Virus record (IMG/VR): IMGVR_UViG_3300038436_000169
Span: 1 to 41,428 of that record
DNA length: 41,428 nucleotides
From: a virus
Reading direction: 5' to 3' (one strand)
Within the stretch, counting starts at the first letter, position 1, and every line of letters begins with the position of its first letter. The notes under the pieces are model-generated. The model was not told where the DNA came from and made no database searches. It saw only the letters and a list, made by a program, of their open reading frames with translations. Of this stretch, positions 31,228 to 39,079 are shown one piece after another. The translations under genes were made by a program, and so were the position numbers.

Positions 31228-31371
31228 ATGATTCGATTCTTTATTACCCTGTTGGAGAAATTGGAAGATTTTCTATCAAAAATGAGCTGGAAAGTGAAAC
31301 ATTGGGGCAAGCGGGTTGAGTTTCGGAACTACCTGCGCAACGAAATCAAAAACCGAGGCGGTCGATTATGA
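31228..31371 (+). CDS. Small basic hypothetical protein (47 aa)
   Basis: ATG 31228 follows GGGAGGG and reads 47 codons, ending in a four-base overlap with the next gene. The product has an amphipathic N-terminal helix (MIRFFITLLEKLEDFLSKM) and a basic C-terminus (FRNYLRNEIKNRGGRL). It is the first gene of the early operon. No family is recognised; a regulatory or membrane-associated role would be a guess. Confidence 0.6.
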   Translation: MIRFFITLLEKLEDFLSKMSWKVKHWGKRVEFRNYLRNEIKNRGGRL

Positions 31372-31631
31372 CTTATGATAATAAAGAAGAATTTATGTAT
31401 ATGAAAGCGCAAGAAATGGGAGAGTTATTAGATAACGCTTTTTCTATAGTTCAATGTGAAAATGATGACGGCTTTGAATTGACCCATGAGGAAATAGAAA
31501 GAATTCGTATCGACGCCATCAAAACTCATTCGGGTTTGTCAGTAGATATTTTTATTTGGGCTGAAAAGTCATTAAAAGAAATAGCTATTGAAATGTATCC
31601 AGATGAAAAAGCAGCAGAGGACAGTTTATGA
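31368..31631 (+). CDS. Hypothetical acidic protein (87 aa)
   Basis: Coupled to both neighbours by four-base overlaps. Acidic and helical (FMYMKAQEMGELLDNAFSIV, LTHEEIERIRIDAIKTHSG, FIWAEKSLKEIAIEMYPDEK), without membrane segments or known motifs. Part of the small-protein block at the front of the early operon. Confidence 0.6.
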   Translation: MTYDNKEEFMYMKAQEMGELLDNAFSIVQCENDDGFELTHEEIERIRIDAIKTHSGLSVDIFIWAEKSLKEIAIEMYPDEKAAEDSL

Positions 31632-31834
31632 GGGAGTATGCTTGGGTATTCACAGCCTATTGGATAAATCAGGTCATTGCGGTTATATCTATTGTAATCA
31701 ATACAATATTAGCAATAACGCTCCTGTTCCTTATAGGAAAAGTGAGCGAAACAAAACGCCCTATGCCCGTCGGGGATGTGGTGACGGAAGAAAAACGGAT
31801 GGGTGGGGGTTTCCCCTCCCGCCCGTCTTATTAA
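31628..31834 (+). CDS. Small single-pass membrane protein (68 aa)
   Basis: After a short N-terminal segment, residues about 8-38 are strongly hydrophobic (WVFTAYWINQVIAVISIVIN, then ILAITLLFLIG), one long or two short membrane helices. A soluble tail VSETKRPMPVGDVV follows. Early phage membrane proteins sometimes act in exclusion or host takeover, but nothing here defines the role. The 3' end includes a G/C hairpin ending CCGTCTTATT at about 31801-31830, similar to the hairpins at 7139 and 17903. Confidence 0.6.
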   Translation: MREYAWVFTAYWINQVIAVISIVINTILAITLLFLIGKVSETKRPMPVGDVVTEEKRMGGGFPSRPSY

Positions 31835-31835
31835 G

Positions 31836-32027
31836 ATGGAAACTTACGATAGGACGATGATGCTTGCAGACGGGGCAATCAAAGACCTACAAAAATTGAA
31901 TAAAAGATTAAAACGAATAAAAGCGCTTCTATGCGGGACACTCCAAAAAACAGGAGGTTCTTATGGAAATGAAAAGACAGGAATTAACGAGCCTGATACT
32001 CGGTTACGCGAGGATAAGCAAGATTAA
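31836..32027 (+). CDS. Small basic hypothetical protein (63 aa)
   Basis: Starts at ATG 31836, two bases after the preceding stop. The first half is a basic helix (AIKDLQKLNKRLKRIKALL) and the rest hydrophilic. Its last 65 bases overlap the following, better-supported gene in another frame, so the true end product is uncertain. No family is recognised. Confidence 0.4.
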   Translation: METYDRTMMLADGAIKDLQKLNKRLKRIKALLCGTLQKTGGSYGNEKTGINEPDTRLREDKQD

Positions 32028-32190
32028 ACCCGCGTATCTTTACGGGACGCTGTATGCGAAGTTTTCCGACCGCATCAGGCTCGACATTCAGGCGGAAGCG
32101 AAACGGTATCACCAGTCGGTGATTGCCTACTTGGAGCAGAAGGGACTGCTAGACAAAGCGGTAACTCTGGCAAAAGAAATATTTCAATAG
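31963..32190 (+). CDS. Hypothetical small helical protein (75 aa)
   Basis: ATG 31963 has CAGGAGG 7 bases upstream. The protein is basic and helical: LTSLILGYARISKIKPAYLYG, LYAKFSDRIRLDIQAEAKRY, VIAYLEQKGLLDKAVTLAKE. The first part resembles the helix-turn-helix-like ORF6C/Rha-type small regulators only loosely. Function unknown; it could bind nucleic acid given its charge. Confidence 0.55.
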   Translation: MEMKRQELTSLILGYARISKIKPAYLYGTLYAKFSDRIRLDIQAEAKRYHQSVIAYLEQKGLLDKAVTLAKEIFQ

Positions 32191-32199
32191 GAGGATAAA

Positions 32200-32427
32200 A
32201 TGACTGATATTTTATTGATTACGTTTTTAATAGCGTTTGTGTTTCGGGTTGACAGGATGATGAATGAAATTATTAGGTTTATTCGTAATGCTATCGAGAA
32301 ACGTTATGGTTTTGACAAATTTATACTTGTTCACGAAAACAAGACGAGTAGACGTAAGGAAAATCCAAATTATAAAAAAGGATGGTTTCCAGAATTTTTA
32401 AGATTTTTATTTAATCAAAATCAGTAA
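32200..32427 (+). CDS. Small N-terminally anchored membrane protein (75 aa)
   Basis: AGGAGGATAAAATG gives a clear start. The first 16 residues are hydrophobic (TDILLITFLIAFVFRV), followed by a basic, soluble region (NKTSRRKENPNYKKGWF). It overlaps the convergent minus-strand gene at its 3' end by 17 bases. Unknown role. Confidence 0.6.
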   Translation: MTDILLITFLIAFVFRVDRMMNEIIRFIRNAIEKRYGFDKFILVHENKTSRRKENPNYKKGWFPEFLRFLFNQNQ

Positions 32428-32698
32428 AAACATCATCTACAGAGACTTCGTTTCCTTCTAAATCTTCAAATTCATTAATATGTTTTTCATATTGTATGAG
32501 GTCTTTTGACCATTGAAGAAGGAAAACACAAGTTAGTAAACCACCAAGATGATAGGTGATTTTATCATTTATACTATTTTTAGTGTATTTTTTTTCAGGG
32601 TCTATTGTGTAAAGACGCCTAAAAAACATACAATCTTCGTGAATACAAGGAGAAGGTTGATTATTTTCACCTTTTATAAATGGACATAAGCGACCCAT
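32411..32698 (-). CDS. Small Cys-motif protein (95 aa)
   Basis: Minus-strand gene inside the plus-strand early operon. The start is the ATG at 32698 because GGAGG lies 6 bases upstream; an earlier in-frame ATG is less likely. The N-terminus MGRLCPFIKG ... CIHEDCMFF has the C-P-F and C-x4-C spacing of small metal-binding proteins, seen often as 'CPF ... C ... C' small proteins next to phage or plasmid genes. The rest is helical with a hydrophobic GGLLTCVFLLQW stretch. Its isolated orientation suggests expression in the lysogen or episome state. Confidence 0.55.
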   Translation of the reverse strand: MGRLCPFIKGENNQPSPCIHEDCMFFRRLYTIDPEKKYTKNSINDKITYHLGGLLTCVFLLQWSKDLIQYEKHINEFEDLEGNEVSVDDVFTDFD

Positions 32699-32720
32699 AA
32701 TCGCCTCCAATTATGTTATT

Positions 32721-32749
32721 TAAGGAAGCAATTATAAGTTGCTTCCTTA
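32721..32749. repeat. 11-bp inverted repeat in the divergent promoter region
   Basis: TAAGGAAGCAA (32721-32731) and TTGCTTCCTTA (32739-32749) are perfect inverse copies with a 7-base centre TTATAAG, in the 100-base gap between the minus gene at 32698 and the plus gene at 32799. The position suggests an operator controlling both directions; a weak bidirectional terminator is the alternative. Confidence 0.65.
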
Positions 32750-32798
32750 TGGTTTTATTATAAAACAATTATAAAAATCATGCAAACGGAGAATAAAT

Positions 32799-33143
32799 AT
32801 GCAAATCTATATCAGCTCCATGATGACGGGGCTACCCAATGATAATTTTGAGGCGTTTGATAAGGTCGCCAAAGAACTATCCAAACTCGGTTACCGCGTG
32901 GTCAATCCGGCGAACATTAGCAGGGAATTGATTTTTAGATTTGAAGAAATCGAGAAGGCGCCTTCCCGCAAGGATTATCTGGTTGCGGACATTGACAGGC
33001 TGATGGATTGCGAAGCGATTGCGATGTTCGGCAACTGGTGGATGAGTAATGGCGCGATGCTGGAGTATCATATTGCGCGGGAGCTCGGTCTCCAAATCTA
33101 TCAATATGATTCGGAGCTGGGGTTAAGACGGATGCAAATGTAA
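32799..33143 (+). CDS. DUF4406 family, nucleoside 2-deoxyribosyltransferase-like
   Basis: 114 residues with the family pattern: MQIYISSMMTGLPNDNFEAF, then LGYRVVNPANIS, DYLVADIDRLMDCEAIAMFG and MLEYHIARELGLQIYQYDS. DUF4406 proteins share the fold of nucleoside deoxyribosyltransferases, exchanging bases on deoxynucleosides, but activity in phage members is not established. A GGAGAA site lies just upstream. It begins the second half of the early operon. Confidence 0.8.
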   Translation: MQIYISSMMTGLPNDNFEAFDKVAKELSKLGYRVVNPANISRELIFRFEEIEKAPSRKDYLVADIDRLMDCEAIAMFGNWWMSNGAMLEYHIARELGLQIYQYDSELGLRRMQM

Positions 33144-33163
33144 GAAAATATTAGGAGGAAAGT

Positions 33164-33919
33164 ATGCAGGTAATTAGTTTTGTTTCGCTCAAGGGAGGAG
33201 TCGGGAAAAGCTCCTCCGCGATTTCGGTCGCAAAGATTTTATCGGAAAAATCGCGGGTTTTACTGATTGACCTTGACCCGCAAAATGCAACCAGTAGCCA
33301 TTTTTGCCCGGACTTTGAGGGCAAGACGATTCGGGAAGTGTTGAAAAATGAGGTTGACATTGCCGACGTCATTCAGAAAATCAAGAAAAATCTAGACTTT
33401 GTGCCTTCCAACATCGAACTTTCGATTATCGAAATCGAGCTCGCGCGGGAAGGCAACAACACGATGCGGCTTTTTGAGGCGCTGGACTCGATTGATGATG
33501 AATACGACTATTGCGTCATCGACACGCCGCCAACACCCGGACTTTTGATGAACTCCGCGGTGATTGCATCCGACCTCGTGGTGATACCGACGCAAGCCGA
33601 AAAATTCTCTGCCAATGCGGTCGGGTTGACGCTGACTATTCTGGAATCCAACAAAAAGATGTCGCGCTACACGAACAAGAGCTTCAAAACCGTCATCTTG
33701 CCGACGTTTTTTGAGGGCAACCGCACGGTAAAAACCGTAATGCTGGACAAGGTTTTTGAGGCTTTCGGTGAGATTGTCTCCCGCGACCTCATCCACCTTT
33801 CGACCGATGTCGCCAAGACCTATGCGCAGATCGGTGAATTTCTTCCGAAGTCCAGCCGTCCGCACAAGGAATACAAGGCTTTTGTAGAGAAATTCATCTG
33901 GGAGGCGGAACATGTCTAA
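33164..33919 (+). CDS. parA: ParA partition ATPase
   Basis: 251 residues, without an N-terminal helix-turn-helix (type Ib-like). It has the deviant Walker A KGGVGKS (residues 10-16), VLLIDLDPQNATSSHF for Walker A' and YDYCVIDTPPTPGL for Walker B. The ATP-bound dimer coats nucleoid DNA and moves partner-bound plasmid copies apart. It overlaps the next gene by eight bases, forming a parAB-like pair. Presence in a phage genome points to episomal maintenance. Confidence 0.93.
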   Translation: MQVISFVSLKGGVGKSSSAISVAKILSEKSRVLLIDLDPQNATSSHFCPDFEGKTIREVLKNEVDIADVIQKIKKNLDFVPSNIELSIIEIELAREGNNTMRLFEALDSIDDEYDYCVIDTPPTPGLLMNSAVIASDLVVIPTQAEKFSANAVGLTLTILESNKKMSRYTNKSFKTVILPTFFEGNRTVKTVMLDKVFEAFGEIVSRDLIHLSTDVAKTYAQIGEFLPKSSRPHKEYKAFVEKFIWEAEHV

Positions 33920-34796
33920 AATTGATGCCGCCAAAATCAAAATCAGCGGATTCAAACCGCAGGGAAACACGGCTGTTCAGGTGGTTGAGGATAACCAGTT
34001 GCTCAAGAGCCGTTATTACGACATCGATACGGGTAAACCGCTCTCACTTGCGGAAATCGAGGGGCGGATTACCCGCAATTTTAATCGAATCGAAAAGTCG
34101 AGTATTGAAAGCATTTTGGATATTTACTTCATTCATAAAAACTGGAAGGATTACAAAAACGAGGCTGGCGTTGAGAGCTTTCAGGAATACCTGCGGGAAA
34201 AAATCTCCCTCTCGCGGAGTTATGCTTATGACATCATCAAGGCGGTGGATATGCTCATTGAGCACTCGCCCTCCGATTCGGAAGACCTTTTTATGACTGT
34301 CGCCGAGCCGATTGAGCGCATCGGGATGAGCCGATTGAAGTTGGTCTCGCAGGTGAAGGACGATACCCGCAAGCACGAGATTCTTTCTGATTTACTCGCA
34401 GGCAAGGAAATCACAACGGACGAAATATTGACGGAAAACCGAGCTGCAACACAAGCGGAAGAACCCAAAGTTGCGGAGTTGGTTGAGAATACAAAAATCG
34501 AACCGCAAGAAGAAATCGAAGATGAAGAAACAGAATCGCAGGACGAATCGGAAATCAATGCGGAAAGCGAACCCGAAGCGGATGAGGAAACCAAAGATGC
34601 TCCAGAAATCGAAAAACCTACTTTTCGTGAAGAAAATTATACAAATATTAATTGTGATCGCGGATGGTTGTCAAAAAACGGGCAAATCGTTATTGATAAC
34701 AATCGCATTGCCTTCCTTTATTGCTCAAGCGACCGCGACCGCATAAAGATTTTTGAACTCATTTATGAATATATGACCCGGGAGGAAAAACTATGA
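33912..34796 (+). CDS. Partition partner / plasmid partition protein (Borrelia PF49-like)
   Basis: 294 residues, overlapping parA. Residues about 55-125 (SSIESILDIYFIHKNWKDYK, FQEYLREKISLSRSYAYDII) resemble the Pfam Plasmid_parti family of Borrelia, with its K-x2-GY-x-SF-x-x-F-x-x2-Y and SQAYxYxKLA-type helix-turn-helix. No canonical ParB (ParBc) nuclease-like domain is present. A long acidic stretch (about 190-240) then precedes a C-terminal block with NCDRGWLSKNGQIVIDNN. It is the likely centromere-binding partner of ParA. The resemblance was judged by eye. Confidence 0.7.
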   Translation: MSKIDAAKIKISGFKPQGNTAVQVVEDNQLLKSRYYDIDTGKPLSLAEIEGRITRNFNRIEKSSIESILDIYFIHKNWKDYKNEAGVESFQEYLREKISLSRSYAYDIIKAVDMLIEHSPSDSEDLFMTVAEPIERIGMSRLKLVSQVKDDTRKHEILSDLLAGKEITTDEILTENRAATQAEEPKVAELVENTKIEPQEEIEDEETESQDESEINAESEPEADEETKDAPEIEKPTFREENYTNINCDRGWLSKNGQIVIDNNRIAFLYCSSDRDRIKIFELIYEYMTREEKL

Positions 34797-34846
34797 GTAG
34801 CGCGCAAGACCGAAACGAAGGCAAGGGAGCGTTCTAGTGGAAACCC

Positions 34847-34948
34847 ATGAGGGCGAGAAATGAACCCTATCTGTCGGGCAATATCCAGATTAACGGTGAA
34901 ATCTATTACATCGCAAAACTATCGACCAAGCAGGAAGAAAACAAGTAA
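34847..34948 (+). CDS. Very small hypothetical ORF (33 aa)
   Basis: In the 166-base gap between the partition gene and the Cys-rich gene, an ATG at 34847 reads 33 codons (MRARNEPYLSGNIQINGEIY start). The middle is beta-like (NIQINGEIYYIAKLS). No strong ribosome binding site is seen and two shorter frames overlap. It is plausible but weak. Confidence 0.3.
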   Translation: MRARNEPYLSGNIQINGEIYYIAKLSTKQEENK

Positions 34949-34962
34949 AAAAGGATTTAGAT

Positions 34963-35163
34963 ATGACACCGAAAGAAATGAAAAACCGCGAGGGTGAAGA
35001 AAAACTCTGCGTTGTGAGATACTTTAAAAATCTTTGCTCGACCAAATGCGATGGAAATTTCGTTGATAAGTGCCAATTATTTTCAAAAGATTTAAAGATT
35101 GAAATTATTGATGGTAACGAGACTTATAAACGCTGTGATTCGTGCAAAAGATTATTCAGATAA
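34963..35163 (+). CDS. Small Cys-rich protein (66 aa)
   Basis: ATG 34963 with AAAAAGGA upstream. Seven of 66 residues are Cys, in the arrangement C...NLC-x3-KC...DKC...RCDSCKR. These could form one or two zinc sites. No family is recognised. It lies just before the primase-helicase gene, so a role in replication or transcription control is possible but not shown. Confidence 0.55.
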   Translation: MTPKEMKNREGEEKLCVVRYFKNLCSTKCDGNFVDKCQLFSKDLKIEIIDGNETYKRCDSCKRLFR

Positions 35164-35187
35164 AACCGACCAGAAAAGAGGGGAAAT

Positions 35188-38100
35188 ATGAAGCTACCGC
35201 AGACGGTGATTGACGAGATTTTAGAGCGGGTATCGATTGTTGAACTCGTTGGACGCTATCAAAAAATCGAGCGTAACGGCACAGAAGCCCTTGCGCTTTG
35301 CCCGTTTCATGCCGACAAAAACCCTTCCCTCTCCATCTCCGACGAAAAAGGACTATACAACTGCTTTGCCTGCGGGGCTTCTGGAAACGCAGCGACATTC
35401 CTGATGAACTATAAAAAAATCGACTTCCGTGAGGCAATGCAGGAACTTGCCGATATTGCCAAAATCGACATCACCCAGTATGATAAAAAAGATGTGGGGT
35501 ATAACCCAACGCAACCACAAGTGAAGCGACCCAAAGATTTTCAGTTTATCCGAAAACTTCGAACCAATCTCGAGGCTCTCGGAGAAATTGACAGCTCCTA
35601 TTGTGTTTCAAGCTACAAATCAAGCGATGGAAAACAGGCGTTTTGGCGGGATAATTACTTTCCGATGGTGGATAATAACGGTAAAACCAAAAAGGGAAAT
35701 CCTGCCGGCGCGATAACCCAAAAGCAAATCAATTACCATCAAAAGCAATCCCAGAATCACGGCAAGATGATAAGTTGCGGGGTTTCACTCTTCGGAACGC
35801 AGACCATTCAAAACAAAAATACGGGCAACTGGAATAAAAGCAAAGCGCACGCAAATGCCACCCACTGCCTTGAGGTCGCTCTCGATTTTGATAATATGGA
35901 GTGGAAAGCGAATAAGGATAATATTGAATACCGCAATATTGATAACAAGCTCAAGTTTTTGAATGAATCCAAGGAGCGTCTGCTTACATCGGTCAAAACC
36001 CGCCTCACACAAATCGGGCTTTATGATTATGCAACCATAGTGGATACAGGGTCGGGGTTTCACGTCCATTTCATTTTAGACAAAATCGAAACCTATAATG
36101 ACCTCGACAGCGTATTTGAGGAAGGTGTTTTTAATATCAAAGAATACCATGAACTTTTAATGGAAGAGTTGGTTCTCAAGGTGGGAAGTGACCCTGCGGC
36201 AATCCCGCGGACGTTTATGTTCAAATGGATTCCAGATACCCACTACCACAAAATCAGTCCCGCGCAAAAGGTAAACATCCGTAAGGACGCGGGAGCATAC
36301 CTCACATTCAAAGAGTTATTCGACAAGGTCAAAACCAACCGAGCGAAAAAAGACGTAGACCGCGAATTTTTCATTTACGAAAAGGCAACCAAACTTTTTG
36401 AATCGGTTGGTCGAGCCCCGGACAGAGAGTTTTTGGATGCCGTTGTTGCTACCTATCCTGAGAAGCCAAAAGCCGACGATATAGCGGCAGACTTTGAAAG
36501 CTACATCCAGCAGGGAAGCCTTCCCAATGGTGAAATAAAAGAAAACGAATACAACGGACAAACCAACTTTGAGGGCGGTGACGGCTCGGCAATCTGCATC
36601 ACTAAAAACTACCTGATGAAATACCGAATCAAAAAAATGAAAAAGGATTCGGAAGGCAATGAAACTTGGGAAGAGGAATGGATTACTATACCGTCCAGCT
36701 ATGCGCTGATGCCGAAATACCGCATTGAAGATAACGAAGACCCCGAGGGTTTTTCCATTGTTTTTGACTGCATCCGTGCCGGCGAGAAAAGACGAATCAC
36801 CGTTGAGGGCAAGAAATTTGGGTCTGCGGACAGCCTTCAAAAAGCCCTCCGAGCGCAACAAGTGGATATTACCCTGTCAAACAAGAGCGCATCCGCTTTC
36901 TATTCCTACGCGCTCAAATACTCAAAGAAAATCCGCAACTCCTATGTCGGAGCGAATTACCAGTATGACGCGGAAGGCAAGCTGACCGATAGCTATGTGG
37001 CGGGATGGGACTATATCCTTTCGGACGGCAAAATAACCAAGGGCGATAATGGCATCATTGAAACAGGCGCGGATGCCTATTACATCCGCGGTTATCATAT
37101 GCGAAAGCCAAACGAACACAAACGCAACTTCGTCAAGAAAAATCCTGACTATTTCGGAAAGCTGGAAGAATTAAGAGGAAAAATAGATAAAATCTTTATG
37201 GATAAAAACGTCTCAAGGCTTTATCTGTCCTTCCTTGCTGTTGCCATCGCCAGAGAGCCGCTTTTGGACTCCTTCTCAGGAGTTCCGTTTCTGTCGCTCC
37301 ATGGGCAGTCAGGTTGCGGAAAATCAACCCTCTTGGAAGTTGCGCAAAATATGTTTAACCAACAACTTTTGACCTCCAAGCCAACGGTATCGACCACGAT
37401 AAAAAGTCAAAAATATCGACGTAACGGAGTCCTTTTATTCGACGAGCTCGATGAGCACCACCTTCAAACTTTAATGCCGTTTTTGAAAGATTCGGTCACC
37501 AACGCTTACAGACCACGACAGGACAAGGAAGGAAACATCATCTCCGACGACCAGATACTCAATACCCCTATTATATCCACCAACCTACCCATACATTATC
37601 ACGGGGAGGCTTGGGACAACCGAATGGTCAAAATTGCATTCTCCAAAAAGATGCGAAAGCTTGATGTGGATGCGCTTGCAGACCTTCGCTATTTTGCTTC
37701 CAAAGAGGGATTTGCACTGTTTATCGACCTTTATGAACGCGTTAAGAAGATAGATTTTACCGCTTTGGAGGAGGAAATCCACGCTATTGAAAAAGACTTC
37801 ATCAAAATTGTCCCCAAGGATGCGCGACTTGCTCAGATGTATTCGATGTTGTTGGCGCTCGGTAAGAAAATCGGTATTATCGACTGCGAATACGCGGATA
37901 TAATGCCGTTTATTCAATCGAATGAGACCGACCGCGGTTCATCCGAAGATATTCTCATCGGCTCGTTGGTTGCCTGCGCGGCAGATTTGACCCGTGAAAA
38001 CCCAAGACCCGAGGGAACGCCGCAAAATATAGATGGAAAAGAAAAATATCCCGATGGACAATTTATACCCGAAGAATTTGCTATCAGTATGGCGCGGTTT

Positions 38101-38424
38101 ACCAAGTATATGGATAAAGAGAAAGTCTTCCAAAACGTCAATCAGCGGGCTGTCCGCGACCTTCTTTACCGGTTGCCGTTCCTGAAAGTCAAACGCGGGA
38201 CAAAGAAAATGCTATTTAACAAGGATTGGGTCAATGAAAATGGCAATCTGATTTACATCGATTTTTCGGACGAAGCATTTAAGGATTATTTTGAAGCAAG
38301 GGTCGAGTGCGTTAAGAATTTCTGGTTGCACGGAAAATACAGCAGTATTTCAAGCAAATACCTTTGGATTTCAAGCGGAAAAACGGATGAAGGGATAGAA
38401 AAAACACAGGAGATTCCATACTGA
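35188..38424 (+). CDS. Primase-helicase fusion (CHC2 zinc finger, AEP-like primase, SF3-like helicase)
   Basis: 1078 residues. The N-terminal CHC2 zinc finger as in DnaG has C38-P-F-H41 and C59-F-A-C62. A primase-polymerase-like core follows: LDFDN with D233-F-D235 and GSGFHVHF with H292 and H294, the D-x-D and H of archaeo-eukaryotic primases. A linker leads to a helicase-type ATPase with Walker A HGQSGCGKST (G706-S713) and Walker B FDELDE (D752-E753), resembling DUF927/D5-type. It would prime and unwind at the origin. Two primase lineages joined in one protein is unusual. Confidence 0.8.
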   Translation: MKLPQTVIDEILERVSIVELVGRYQKIERNGTEALALCPFHADKNPSLSISDEKGLYNCFACGASGNAATFLMNYKKIDFREAMQELADIAKIDITQYDKKDVGYNPTQPQVKRPKDFQFIRKLRTNLEALGEIDSSYCVSSYKSSDGKQAFWRDNYFPMVDNNGKTKKGNPAGAITQKQINYHQKQSQNHGKMISCGVSLFGTQTIQNKNTGNWNKSKAHANATHCLEVALDFDNMEWKANKDNIEYRNIDNKLKFLNESKERLLTSVKTRLTQIGLYDYATIVDTGSGFHVHFILDKIETYNDLDSVFEEGVFNIKEYHELLMEELVLKVGSDPAAIPRTFMFKWIPDTHYHKISPAQKVNIRKDAGAYLTFKELFDKVKTNRAKKDVDREFFIYEKATKLFESVGRAPDREFLDAVVATYPEKPKADDIAADFESYIQQGSLPNGEIKENEYNGQTNFEGGDGSAICITKNYLMKYRIKKMKKDSEGNETWEEEWITIPSSYALMPKYRIEDNEDPEGFSIVFDCIRAGEKRRITVEGKKFGSADSLQKALRAQQVDITLSNKSASAFYSYALKYSKKIRNSYVGANYQYDAEGKLTDSYVAGWDYILSDGKITKGDNGIIETGADAYYIRGYHMRKPNEHKRNFVKKNPDYFGKLEELRGKIDKIFMDKNVSRLYLSFLAVAIAREPLLDSFSGVPFLSLHGQSGCGKSTLLEVAQNMFNQQLLTSKPTVSTTIKSQKYRRNGVLLFDELDEHHLQTLMPFLKDSVTNAYRPRQDKEGNIISDDQILNTPIISTNLPIHYHGEAWDNRMVKIAFSKKMRKLDVDALADLRYFASKEGFALFIDLYERVKKIDFTALEEEIHAIEKDFIKIVPKDARLAQMYSMLLALGKKIGIIDCEYADIMPFIQSNETDRGSSEDILIGSLVACAADLTRENPRPEGTPQNIDGKEKYPDGQFIPEEFAISMARFTKYMDKEKVFQNVNQRAVRDLLYRLPFLKVKRGTKKMLFNKDWVNENGNLIYIDFSDEAFKDYFEARVECVKNFWLHGKYSSISSKYLWISSGKTDEGIEKTQEIPY

Positions 38425-38885
38425 TGAATGACGAAGCCGTGTTGAATCGACAACGGGAGCTGAATCAAATTATTGTCGACTTTAAGGCGGGAAAACTGAC
38501 AAAACTGCGGGATTTAGAGCCTCTCAAAACCTTCATATTGAAAAAATTATCGAAATACAACCTTGCCGACCGCGAGGATATCTATTCCCGGGTGCTTTCT
38601 TCCATCTGGAATGGTGAAATAATCCCACAAGAATATGAAACCTATCTATATATCAAACAACGAATTATCAACGCGCTGCACCAGCTGGGTTTCATCAAGG
38701 ACAAAAAGGACACTCAACGCTATCTCATCAATCGCCGACCTTCAGAAATCAAGCGCGACTTCCACGAATACCCGGTCGCGTCCATCGAAAAGGGATATAA
38801 CCGCGTCGAAGTGGCAATTTCAGCCACATTCTCTTATACACCCCGTAAAATCAACGTTCTTGCAGGCGAAACCTCGCTATTTTAA
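38424..38885 (+). CDS. Putative sigma-70 region 2-like protein
   Basis: 153 residues, starting in a one-base overlap with the primase stop. Residues about 33-95 (LKTFILKKLSKYNLADREDI, IWNGEIIPQEYETYLYIKQ, RIINALHQLG) resemble sigma-70 region 2, with the D-x-ED-I-x2-V motif and following YLYIKQRIINA helix. No region 4 is evident, so it would not act as an ordinary sigma factor. It could redirect host RNA polymerase to late genes, which would fit the repeated TTTTGATGTATA motif. The similarity is by eye and needs a profile search. Confidence 0.35.
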   Translation: MNDEAVLNRQRELNQIIVDFKAGKLTKLRDLEPLKTFILKKLSKYNLADREDIYSRVLSSIWNGEIIPQEYETYLYIKQRIINALHQLGFIKDKKDTQRYLINRRPSEIKRDFHEYPVASIEKGYNRVEVAISATFSYTPRKINVLAGETSLF

Positions 38886-38903
38886 CCACTATCCTCCGTT
38901 TGT

Positions 38904-38938
38904 AAGCCCGGGAAGCGCCATGAGCCCGGGCTTTTTTT
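38904..38938 (+). terminator. Terminator ending the early operon
   Basis: AAGCCCGGG (38904-38912) pairs with CCCGGGCTT (38925-38933) over a 12-base loop and runs into seven T. It marks the end of the primase operon just before the putative origin region. Confidence 0.9.
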
Positions 38939-39073
38939 ATCCAGCTCAATTTTGCCCTGCTGTGTCGCAATCGACCTCCGTGTCTGCGCCTGACACGCTC
39001 ACAATCGGCATCCTTGCCTGTTCGCGTGTTCAGACATCCTGTCCATACCCCGCAACCCCTAAAAGTAGGTTAA
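38939..39073. other. Noncoding G+C-balanced segment
   Basis: No gene or clear structure is seen in these 135 bases between the early-operon terminator and the iteron-like region. It is noticeably richer in C than the DNA that follows. Confidence 0.5.
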
Positions 39074-39079
39074 AAGTTA

